A stretch of DNA of 64,000 nucleotides from Streptomyces meridianus (GTDB lineage Bacteria; Actinomycetota; Actinomycetes; Streptomycetales; Streptomycetaceae): positions 1-64,000 of the forward strand of contig NZ_JAMQGM010000033.1 in NCBI RefSeq assembly GCF_023703325.1. The letters are read 5' to 3'. A program made the translations under genes and the position numbers. Shown piece by piece: positions 13,662-21,700 of this stretch (positions within the stretch are counted from its first letter, which is position 1; each line of letters begins with the position of its first letter). A model generated the notes under the pieces. It did no database searches, was not told the DNA's origin, and worked only from the letters and a program-made list of their open reading frames with translations.

Positions 13662-15143
13662 ATGCCCGAACGCCGTACCGTCGCTCTCGTCACTCTTGGC
13701 TGCGCCCGTAACGAGGTGGACTCGGAGGAACTCGCCGGCCGTCTGGCGGCGGACGGCTGGGAGCTCGTCCCGGAAGCCGCCGACGCCGATGTGGCCGTCG
13801 TGAACACCTGTGGATTCGTCGAGGCCGCCAAGAAGGACTCCGTCGACGCCCTTCTCGAGGCCAACGACCTCAAGGACCACGGCCGCACCCAGGCCGTCGT
13901 CGCCGTCGGCTGCATGGCCGAGCGGTACGGCAAGGAACTCGCGGAAGCGCTGCCGGAAGCCGACGGCGTCCTCGGATTCGACGACTACACGGACATCTCC
14001 GACCGCCTCCGAACCATTCTCTCCGGCGGCATCCACGCCTCCCACACCCCTCGAGACCGGCGCAAGCTGCTGCCGGTCAGCCCGGCCGAGCGGCAGAACA
14101 CCGACGTGGCCCTGCCCGGTCACGGCGATGTCTCCGCCTCGATCCCCGCGGACCTGCCGGCAGGCGTCGCCCCCGCCTCGGGACCACGCGCCCCGTTGCG
14201 CCGTCGGCTGGACTCCGGGCCTGTCGCCTCGGTGAAGCTGGCCTCCGGCTGCGACCGCCGCTGCTCGTTCTGCGCGATCCCCGCCTTCCGCGGCTCCTTC
14301 GTCTCCCGCCGGCCGTCGGACGTGCTCGGCGAGACCAAGTGGCTGGCCGCGGAGGGCGTCAGGGAGATCATGCTGGTCTCCGAGAACAACACCTCCTACG
14401 GCAAGGACCTCGGAGACATCCGGCTCCTGGAGTCACTCCTGCCGGAACTGGCGGCCGTCGAGGGCATCGAGCGGGTTCGGGTCAGCTATCTCCAGCCGGC
14501 CGAGCTGCGTCCGGGCCTGATCGACGTCCTCGCCTCGACGCCCCAGGTCGCGCCGTACTTCGACCTGTCCTTCCAGCACTCGGCCCCCGGCGTGCTGCGG
14601 GCCATGCGCCGCTTCGGCGACACCGATCGCTTCCTCGGTCTCCTCGAACAGATCCGTTCCCGGGCCCCGCAGGCCGGTGCCCGGTCCAACTTCATCGTCG
14701 GTTTCCCCGGTGAGACCGAGGAGGACGTGGCGGAGCTGGAGCGGTTCCTGACCGGTGCCCGGCTGGACGCCATCGGCGTCTTCGGATACTCCGACGAGGA
14801 GGGCACCGAAGCACTGGGGTACGAGGGCAAGCTCGACCCGGAGATCGTCGCGGAGCGGCTTTCCCGTATCTCCCGGCTGGCCGAGGAACTCACCTCGCAG
14901 CGTGCCGAGGAGCGGCTGGGCGAGACGGTCGAGGTCCTGGTGGAGACGATCGACGACGAGGACGGCGCGGTCGGTCGCGGTGCGCACCAGGCGCCGGAGA
15001 CCGACGGGCAGACGCTGCTCACCAGCGCCGAGGGGCTTGTTCCGGGCCGTATGGTCCTCGCCAAGGTGGTGGCGACCGAGGGCGTGGACCTGGTGGCCGA
15101 GCCGTTGCCGTCGGCCGGGTGCCCCGAGGAGGCCGGCAGATGA
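13662..15143 (+). CDS. rimO: Ribosomal protein S12 methylthiotransferase RimO
   Basis: A 493-aa radical-SAM enzyme that methylthiolates an aspartate of ribosomal protein S12. It shows an N-terminal MTTase domain with cysteines in LGCARNEVD, NTCGF and VGCMAE, a radical SAM domain with the CxxxCxxC cluster motif GCDRRCSFCAIP, and a C-terminal TRAM domain. RimO is told from MiaB by GCARNxVD and by the SGCDRRCSFCAIP form; a true MiaB is encoded at 40939. An insert of about 70 residues separates the MTTase and SAM domains, partly low in complexity. The stop overlaps the start of pgsA as ATGA, so the two are translationally coupled. Confidence 0.93.
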   Translation: MPERRTVALVTLGCARNEVDSEELAGRLAADGWELVPEAADADVAVVNTCGFVEAAKKDSVDALLEANDLKDHGRTQAVVAVGCMAERYGKELAEALPEADGVLGFDDYTDISDRLRTILSGGIHASHTPRDRRKLLPVSPAERQNTDVALPGHGDVSASIPADLPAGVAPASGPRAPLRRRLDSGPVASVKLASGCDRRCSFCAIPAFRGSFVSRRPSDVLGETKWLAAEGVREIMLVSENNTSYGKDLGDIRLLESLLPELAAVEGIERVRVSYLQPAELRPGLIDVLASTPQVAPYFDLSFQHSAPGVLRAMRRFGDTDRFLGLLEQIRSRAPQAGARSNFIVGFPGETEEDVAELERFLTGARLDAIGVFGYSDEEGTEALGYEGKLDPEIVAERLSRISRLAEELTSQRAEERLGETVEVLVETIDDEDGAVGRGAHQAPETDGQTLLTSAEGLVPGRMVLAKVVATEGVDLVAEPLPSAGCPEEAGR

Positions 15144-15820
15144 CGGGTGTTCCCGCCTCTGCGGCAGGCAGTCCAGGTCGCCCGCCGGTGCGGGACGGCC
15201 TCGTCAGCGCCCCTGCGGTTCCGCAGGCGGGCCTGTGGAACATCGCCAACGTCCTCACCATGGTGCGGCTGCTGCTCGTCCCCGGGTTCGTCGTGCTGCT
15301 GCTGCACAACGGCGGATACGACCCGGTGTGGCGTTCGTTCGCCTGGGCCGCTTTCGCCGTCGCCATGATCACCGATCTCTTCGACGGTCATCTGGCCCGG
15401 CGCTACAACCTGGTCACCGACTTCGGGAAGATCGCGGATCCCATCGCGGACAAAGCGATCATGGGGGCGGCGCTGATCTGCCTGTCCGCCCTGGCCGAAC
15501 TGCCCTGGTGGGTGACCGGGGTGATCCTTTTCCGGGAGATCGGCATCACGTTGATGCGGTTCTGGGTGATCCGGCACGGCGTCATTCCGGCCAGCCGGGG
15601 CGGCAAGCTGAAGACCCTGGCCCAGGGGACCGCGGTCGGCATGTACGTGCTCGTGCTGACCGGCCCGCTCGCCACCCTCCGGTTCTGGGTGATGGTGGTG
15701 GCCGTCGTCCTGACCGTGGTGACCGGACTGGACTACGTGAAGCAGGCCGTGGTGCTGCGCCGGGCCGGGCTCACGGCCCGGGCCCGGGCGAGGGCCGTGG
15801 CCGGGAGGCCCTTGGGATGA
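15140..15820 (+). CDS. pgsA: CDP-diacylglycerol-glycerol-3-phosphate 3-phosphatidyltransferase
   Basis: A 226-aa integral membrane enzyme that makes phosphatidylglycerol phosphate from CDP-diacylglycerol and glycerol 3-phosphate. After an N-terminal proline-rich stretch it has several hydrophobic helices and the CDP-alcohol phosphotransferase signature (DG-x2-AR, then G-x3-D-x3-D) in DLFDGHLARR followed by FGKIADPIADK. The start is the ATG at 15140, overlapping the rimO stop by ATGA; an in-frame ATG at 15119 lies inside rimO. The gene ends in a second ATGA overlap with cinA, so rimO-pgsA-cinA form one unit. Another CDP-alcohol transferase activity is possible, but neighbourhood and motif favour PgsA. 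Confidence 0.88.
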   Translation: MTGVPASAAGSPGRPPVRDGLVSAPAVPQAGLWNIANVLTMVRLLLVPGFVVLLLHNGGYDPVWRSFAWAAFAVAMITDLFDGHLARRYNLVTDFGKIADPIADKAIMGAALICLSALAELPWWVTGVILFREIGITLMRFWVIRHGVIPASRGGKLKTLAQGTAVGMYVLVLTGPLATLRFWVMVVAVVLTVVTGLDYVKQAVVLRRAGLTARARARAVAGRPLG

Positions 15821-16332
15821 GCGGGGGGAGCGCCGCCCGGGTGCTGGATCTGCTCGTCGCCCGCGACGAGTCCGTCGCCGCGGCCGAGTCCCTCACCGGG
15901 GGCCTGCTGGCGGCTGCGCTCACCGATGTGCCCGGAGCGTCGCGCGTCTTCCGCGGAGCAGTGACGGCTTATGCGACGGACGTGAAGCGTGACGTGCTCG
16001 GTGTCGATGGCGCCCTGCTGGCCGAGCGGGGTGCCGTGGACCGGGACGTCGCGCTGTCGATGGCGGACGGGGTCCGCCGGCTGCTGGCGGCGGACTGGGG
16101 AGTCTCGACGACGGGGGTTGCGGGCCCCGGCCCGCAGGACGGGCAGCAGGCCGGCACCGTGCACGTGGCCGTGGCAGGGCCCCGGGGCGCAGCCGCGCAT
16201 GCGCTTCTGGAGCTGCCGGGGGACCGGCAGGCGGTACGCGTCGGGACGGTGCAGGAGGCACTCGGACTGCTGTTGCACGAACTGCTGAAGAACGCGAGCG
16301 GTCATGATACGGAACGGAGCGGGGGAAGTTGA
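15817..16332 (+). CDS. cinA: CinA C-terminal-type nicotinamide-nucleotide amidase
   Basis: A 171-aa single-domain protein matching the CinA C-terminal (PncC) domain, which deamidates nicotinamide mononucleotide to nicotinate mononucleotide in pyridine-nucleotide salvage. Motifs: AAESLTGGLLAAALTDVPGAS with the catalytic Ser/Thr region near the N-terminus, and STTGVAGPGPQDGQ. The N-terminal MoeA-like domain of full-length CinA is absent, as usual for streptomycete copies. Its ATG overlaps the pgsA stop as ATGA. Confidence 0.88.
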   Translation: MSGGSAARVLDLLVARDESVAAAESLTGGLLAAALTDVPGASRVFRGAVTAYATDVKRDVLGVDGALLAERGAVDRDVALSMADGVRRLLAADWGVSTTGVAGPGPQDGQQAGTVHVAVAGPRGAAAHALLELPGDRQAVRVGTVQEALGLLLHELLKNASGHDTERSGGS

Positions 16333-16441
16333 TGTTTGCAGCCCTCAGTGAACACGTCATAGCTCCCCGCACGGTCGCCTCCCGAGGCGGTACGGTGGGT
16401 CGAGAAGGATCCGGATTCGAGGTCCGAGGAGGGAGCCACCG

Positions 16442-16825
16442 ATGATTCTGCTCCGTCGCCTGCTGGGTGACGTGCTGCGTCGGCAGCGCCAGCGGCAGGG
16501 CCGAACCCTGCGCGAGGTCTCCTCGTCGGCGCGGGTCTCCCTCGGCTATCTCTCGGAGGTCGAGAGGGGGCAGAAGGAGGCGTCCTCCGAGCTGCTCTCC
16601 TCGATCTGTGATGCGCTCGACGTCCGAATGTCCGAAGTCATGCGCGAGGTGAGCGACGAGTTGTCGCTGGCCGAGCTGGCGCAGTCCGCGGCATCGAGCG
16701 AGCCGATCCCCGCCCCGATGCGACCGATGTTCAACTCGGTCCCGGTGACGTCGGTGACAGGCGTCCCGGAGGAACGCGTCACGATCAAGGCGCCTGCCGA
16801 AGCCGTGGACGTCGTCGCGGCCTGA
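16442..16825 (+). CDS. clgR: ClgR-type XRE regulator of Clp/Lon protease genes
   Basis: A 127-aa DNA-binding protein with an N-terminal XRE helix-turn-helix (about residues 7-65, core VSLGYLSEVERGQKEASSEL) and a short C-terminal tail ending in Val-Ala-Ala. Actinobacterial ClgR activates clpP1P2, clpC and lon and is itself degraded by ClpP, with the terminal alanines reported as important. GGAGGG lies just upstream of the ATG. It follows cinA by 109 bp and is closed by a perfect terminator. Close relatives such as PopR are alternatives, but PopR normally sits beside clpP3P4, which is not here. Confidence 0.85.
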   Translation: MILLRRLLGDVLRRQRQRQGRTLREVSSSARVSLGYLSEVERGQKEASSELLSSICDALDVRMSEVMREVSDELSLAELAQSAASSEPIPAPMRPMFNSVPVTSVTGVPEERVTIKAPAEAVDVVAA

Positions 16826-16849
16826 GGCGCCAGTCGGTTCATCCTTATT

Positions 16850-16892
16850 GGCCGCAGGGCCCGGTCTGTACACCCGACCGGGCCCTGCGGCC
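16850..16892 (+). terminator. 17-bp perfect inverted repeat after clgR
   Basis: The arms 16850-16866 and 16876-16892 match perfectly around a 9-nt loop and are followed by TTT. It separates clgR from the Dps gene. Confidence 0.88.
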
Positions 16893-16994
16893 TTTCCGGT
16901 TGCAGCCGGAGAGGGTGGCCGACGTCCTGCGCATGCTGCCCGTCGAGCGAGATGCGATGGTGGAGAGACCGTTCGACGTATCAGGAGGAATCGG

Positions 16995-17480
16995 ATGTCT
17001 GTGGTCAAGAGCCCACTGTCCGACGAATACCGGAAGACGGTCGGCGACGCCCTGCAGGGTGCCCTGGTCGACCTGGTCGATCTCTCCCTCGTGGCCAAAC
17101 AGATTCACTGGAATGTCGTCGGCCCGCGCTTCCGCTCGGTTCACCTGCAGCTCGACGAGGTCGTGACCAGTACGCGCGGGCACTCCGACACGGTGGCCGA
17201 ACGCGCTGCCGCACTGGGCATCTCGCCCGACGGCAGGGCCGAGGCCATCGCCAAGACCAGTGGCGTCGGCACGGTCAAGGAGGGCTGGATCAACGACGTC
17301 GATGCCGTGCAGACCATGGTGGCCGCGCTCCACGCGGTGATCGTGCGCATGCGTGAGCGGATCACCGCCACGGACGTGCCGGATCCCGTGACGCAGGACA
17401 TCTTCATCGGCCTGACCGCGGATCTCGAGAAGCACCACTGGATGTTCCAGGCGGAGAACGTGAGAGGCTCCGCGGCATGA
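16995..17480 (+). CDS. dpsB: Dps-family ferritin-like protein (DpsB-type)
   Basis: A 161-aa ferritin-like four-helix protein that would form a dodecamer, oxidise Fe(II) with peroxide and protect or compact the nucleoid. The N-terminal region keeps the Dps signature AKQIHWNVVGPRF and, a helix turn later, HLQLDEVV, which supply the intersubunit ferroxidase ligands. An RBS AGGAGGAA lies 5 nt before the ATG; the frame is open further upstream through the clgR terminator, which excludes that part. The assignment to the DpsB branch is by position next to clgR, as I recall for S. coelicolor; the family call is firmer than the paralogue. Confidence 0.85.
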   Translation: MSVVKSPLSDEYRKTVGDALQGALVDLVDLSLVAKQIHWNVVGPRFRSVHLQLDEVVTSTRGHSDTVAERAAALGISPDGRAEAIAKTSGVGTVKEGWINDVDAVQTMVAALHAVIVRMRERITATDVPDPVTQDIFIGLTADLEKHHWMFQAENVRGSAA

Positions 17481-17628
17481 CCTCGCGGTCCTGCGACTGA
17501 CCCCGGCGGCCCTCATCCGCACGGGACCTGCTGCGGCCCACTGCTGCATCCGGGAACCGGGAGGAGAGCCGGGGGCGGGTGTGGGCACCGGCGTCGCGGC
17601 ATGCTCCCGCCGACCGAAGGAGGCAGCC

Positions 17629-17880
17629 ATGCCACGGCCCGACTGCCGCGGCAACGGGCTTGTCCGCCTGCTGTTCCTCGCGGCGGTCACAGGCCTGTGG
17701 TGGTGGACCGCACTGCGGCTGATCATGCAGCCTGACCGGGCCGGCATGGTGGAGACCCTGTTCCTGGCCGGAGGCTGGAGCCTGAGCCTGCTGCCCGTCC
17801 ACTGTGTTCCGGCGCCGCGCACACCCCGGCACCGGTCGCGATCGCTGCTGTGGCGGCAACGGGGAGACGACCCTACGTGA
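17629..17880 (+). CDS. Small membrane protein of unknown function
   Basis: An 83-aa protein with two hydrophobic stretches (about residues 11-31, including the WWW run, and 42-57) and a basic C-terminus (RHRSRSLLWRQR), suggesting a two-pass membrane protein with cytoplasmic tail. GAAGGAGG lies 6 nt upstream of the ATG, supporting real translation. I recognise no family. It is convergent with nei, 37 bp away. Confidence 0.6.
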   Translation: MPRPDCRGNGLVRLLFLAAVTGLWWWTALRLIMQPDRAGMVETLFLAGGWSLSLLPVHCVPAPRTPRHRSRSLLWRQRGDDPT

Positions 17881-17917
17881 CCCGGGCCCGCCGAGGCGCC
17901 GGCAGACCCCGTGGCTC

Positions 17918-18715
17918 TCACCCCGGGGCCGGTCCCGTCTGGCATCGGGGACACCAGAAGGTGTGCCGCTCCTGGCCGGCCGGCCCCTGGGCGGCCACCT
18001 GGACCCGGGTTCCGCAGCGGGGACAGGGACGGGCCGTCCTGCCGTACACCCACAGACGCAGCCCGGCCCGGTCCTCGCCGGTCGTCGTCCGCATGCCCCG
18101 GGCCTTGTTCGCCTCGAGCAGCCGCTTCGCCAGTGCCACGAGACGCTCCGGGCGAGGGACCTCGCCCATCGGGAGCCAGGGAGTGAAGCGTCCGAGAAAG
18201 CAGAGTTCGCACTTGTAGACGTTGCCGATGCCGGCCAGATTCCGCTGGTCCAGAAGTGCCTCTCCCACCGGCCGTGCCGGATCGGCCAGCAGACGTCGCA
18301 GCGCCTCCTCGGGGTCCCAGTCGGGGCCGAGCAGATCGGGGCCCAGGTGACCGACGGCGTCCGACTCGTCGGGCGTGCGGATCAGTTCCAGGACCGGCAG
18401 CCGGTACCCCACCGCGATCCGGTCGGCCGTCGCCAGGATCGCTCTGATCTGGTGCTCCGGGCCGCCCCGTCGGCGCTCCCCAAGGGCGTAGAGCTGCCAG
18501 GCGCCGTCCATCCGCAGATGGGAGTGCAGAGTCAGCCCGCCTTCGAAGCGGGTCAGCAGGTGCTTCCCCCGGGCCACGGTTCCGACGACTTCGCGTCCCG
18601 ACAGGTCCGCGGTCGCGAACCGCGGAACCCGCAGATCCGACCGGACGAGCACCTGACCGGCCAGCGCCCGGTCCAGTCGGCGCGCCGCACGCCAGACGGT
18701 ATCGCCCTCCGGCAC
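17918..18715 (-). CDS. nei: Endonuclease VIII-type DNA glycosylase (Fpg/Nei family)
   Basis: A 265-aa base-excision-repair enzyme removing oxidised pyrimidines and cutting the AP site. The N-terminus PEGDTVWRAAR is Nei-type (Pro2 nucleophile, Glu3), followed by a helix-two-turns-helix region with DQRNLAGIGNVYKCE and a C-terminal zinc finger CPRCGT...FWCPRCQ. GTG start at 18715. It lies 4 bp downstream of lhr on the same strand, a pairing also found in mycobacteria, so it is likely co-transcribed and may act on lesions exposed by the helicase. Confidence 0.9.
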   Translation of the reverse strand: MPEGDTVWRAARRLDRALAGQVLVRSDLRVPRFATADLSGREVVGTVARGKHLLTRFEGGLTLHSHLRMDGAWQLYALGERRRGGPEHQIRAILATADRIAVGYRLPVLELIRTPDESDAVGHLGPDLLGPDWDPEEALRRLLADPARPVGEALLDQRNLAGIGNVYKCELCFLGRFTPWLPMGEVPRPERLVALAKRLLEANKARGMRTTTGEDRAGLRLWVYGRTARPCPRCGTRVQVAAQGPAGQERHTFWCPRCQTGPAPG

Positions 18716-18719
18716 GCCC

Positions 18720-21700
18720 TCACCCCCTCAACCGCAGGCCCTGCGGAGTCGCGTGGAAACCCGCAGTTTCCAGCACCCGGCCCACAGGGTCCGACAGTGC
18801 GGACCCACCGTTGATGCGCTGCACGGTCAGGGTGCCCAACCGCCCGGCGTGCGCAGTGGCGGTCAGTGCCTCGGCCGCGGCCACGAGGCGGTCGTGGCCG
18901 TCCCCGTTCTCCGCTTCCGCCGCCCCCCAGGCCAGCAGGGTTTTGCCTCCCCGTTCCATGTAGAGGGAGAGTTCGCCGTCGACGAGGACGACCAAGGCTC
19001 CCGCCTTGCGTCCCGGCTTGTGCCCCGCGCCCTGCGGGGGCTCGGGCCAGGACAGGGCGGCACCGTACGCGTTGGCCGGGTCGGCGGCAGCCAGGACGAC
19101 GGCACCGCGACCGGTGTCGTGCGCGTGGCTCCCGTGGCCCCCGCGGTCCCGCCCGTACCCGTCCGGTCCCTGGCGGTCCCTGGCGGTGCCGACCGCACGC
19201 AGCCGGTCGACCGCACCGTCCATCGCGAACTGGGCGGCCCCGAGACCTTCGACGACATAGCCCCGGCGGGCCTGCCCCGTCTCCTCGAAGGCGGACAGCA
19301 CCCGGTAGGTGGCAGCGAATCCGCCCTCGACGCCCTCGGCGGCCACTGCCCCGCGCGTCACGACACCGTGCCGGTCGAGGAGTGTGCGGGCCAGCGCGTG
19401 GGCGCGGTGGGTCGTGTCGCTCTCCCGTTCCGGCAGCAGCGACCAGCGCCCGGCCACGGTCGGCGGGCCGGACCGGGAGGCCGTCGGACGGCCGGGGACG
19501 CCGGCGAAGCCGTACCGGCCGCGGGGCACCGCACGCTTCGCCCGGTGTGCCGTCGATCCGGCCGTGCGACCCGAACCGAGGAACGAACGCAGGGGCGCGA
19601 TGGTGTCGTTGGTGAGCCGGCCCGACCAGGCCAGGTCCCAGACGGCCTCGGCCATCCGCTGCTCGCTGCAGTCCGGTTCGACCCGGCGGACATGCTCGGC
19701 GATCTGGCGGAAGAACAGTCCGTATCCTCCCTCGAGAGCCTCCATGACCGCCCGGTGCACGGGAGTGGGGTCCAGCGGATGCGGGGGCGGCAGCAGTAGC
19801 GGCGCGGTGTCGGCCGGCAGCAGGGAAAGCCAACCGTCCTTCCCCGGGAGCGCCCCGGCTCCGGCCCAGACCACCTCGCCCGCCGAGGTGAGTTCGTCGA
19901 GCATGGCCGTGGTGTATCCGGTGACGCGGGACGGCAGCACCAGCTTCTCGAGAGCGGAGGCAGGCACGGGAGCGCCCTGCAACTGCTCGATCGCGCGCAT
20001 CAGGCCGTCGATGCCGCGCAGGCTGTTGGTGCCGACGTGCTGCCACTGCGGGAGGAACGATCCGAGGACTGCGGGCGCCACCGGCTCCAGTTCGTGGCGC
20101 AGAGCGGCCAGCGAGCGGCGGCGCAGCCGGCGCAGGACGTTGCTGTCGCACCACTCCTGGCCCGTGCCCGCCGGATGGAACTCGCCCTGGACCACACGCC
20201 CGTTCGCCGCGAGGCGGTGCAGGGCGCCTTCGGTGACCGCCGCACCGAGGGCGAAGCGCTCCGCCGCCGCGGCCGAGGTGAACGGGCCGTGGGTGCGGGC
20301 GAAGCGGGCGAGCAGATCGCCCAGCGGGTCCTTGACGGGCTCGGTGAACGCTTCGGGGACGCCCACCGGCAGCGCTGTGCCGAGGGCGTCACGCAACCGG
20401 CCGGCGTCCTCGATCGCCGCCCAGTGGTCGATCCCCCCGATCCGCACCCGGATCGCCCGCCGTGCGGCCGCCAGTTCGGGCGCCCACTCGGGGCCGGCGC
20501 CCCGCTCGGCCAGCTCCGCGTCGGTGAGCGGGCCCAGCAGCCGCAGCAGGTCGGCGACGCCCTCCGGGTCCTTGGCCCGCCGGTCGTCGGTGAGCCACTG
20601 GAGTTCGGCCTCGAGTTCGTGCAACACCTCGGGGTCCAGGAGCTCGCGCAACTCGGCCTGGCCCAGCAGTTCGGACAACAGCCGGGAGTCCAGTGAGAGG
20701 GCGGCCGCACGCCGCTCGGCGAGCGGGGAGTCGCCCTCGTACAGGTACTGCGCGACGTAGCCGAACAACAGGGAGCGGGCAAAGGGGGACGGTTCCGGGG
20801 TGGTGACCTCGACCAGTCGCACCCGGCGTGCCTCGACGTCGCCCATCAGCTCGGTGAGCCCGGGGACGTCGAACACGTCCTGGAGGCATTCGCGGACGGC
20901 CTCGAGGACGATCGGGAACGACCCGAACTCCGATGCCACCTGGAGGAGTTGGGCGGCACGTTGGCGTTGCTGCCACAGCGGGGTGCGCTTGCCAGGACTG
21001 CGTCGGGGAAGGAGCAGGGCGCGCGCGGCGCACTCGCGGAAGCGTGAGGCGAAGAGGGCGGAACTGCCGACCTGGTCGGTGACCAGCTGTTCGACCTCGC
21101 CCTTGTCGAACAGCACGTCGGCGGCGCCGACCGGGGACTGCCGGTCGTCGTACGTGCTGCCGGACCGGGAGGGGTCGATGTCGGCGTCGAGCAGATCGAG
21201 ACCCATGAGGTCGGCGTCGGGGAGTCGCAGCACGATCCCGTCGTCGGCGTGCATCACCTGGGCGTCCATGCCGTACCGCTCCGAGAGCCGGGCGCCGAGG
21301 GCCAGCGCCCAAGGGGCGTGCACCTGCGCACCGAACGGTGAGTGCACCACCACCCGCCAGTCGCCCAGCTCGTCGCGGAACCGCTCGACGACGATCGTCC
21401 GGTCGTCCGGTACGTGCCCGCAGGCGCGGCGCTGTTCGTCGAGGTAGGCGAGGACGTTTCCGGCTGCCCAGTCGTCCAGCCCGGCGGCGAGCAGCCGGAG
21501 CCGGGCGTCGTCCTCGGCGAGGCCGCCCACTTCACGCAGGAACGCCCCGAGCGCGCGGCCCAGTTCGAGGGGCCGGCCCAGCTGGTCGCCCTTCCAGAAC
21601 GGCAGCCGGCCGGGGACGCCCGGAGCGGGGGAGACCAGTACCCGGTCCCGGGTGATGTCCTCGATCCGCCAGGTCGTCGTGCCGAGGGTGAAGACGTCGC

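Noticed and set aside
11322..14123. A 933-codon minus-strand open frame across ftsK, the RodZ-like gene and rimO
   Set aside because: It runs through three real genes and a strong terminator; a shadow frame.
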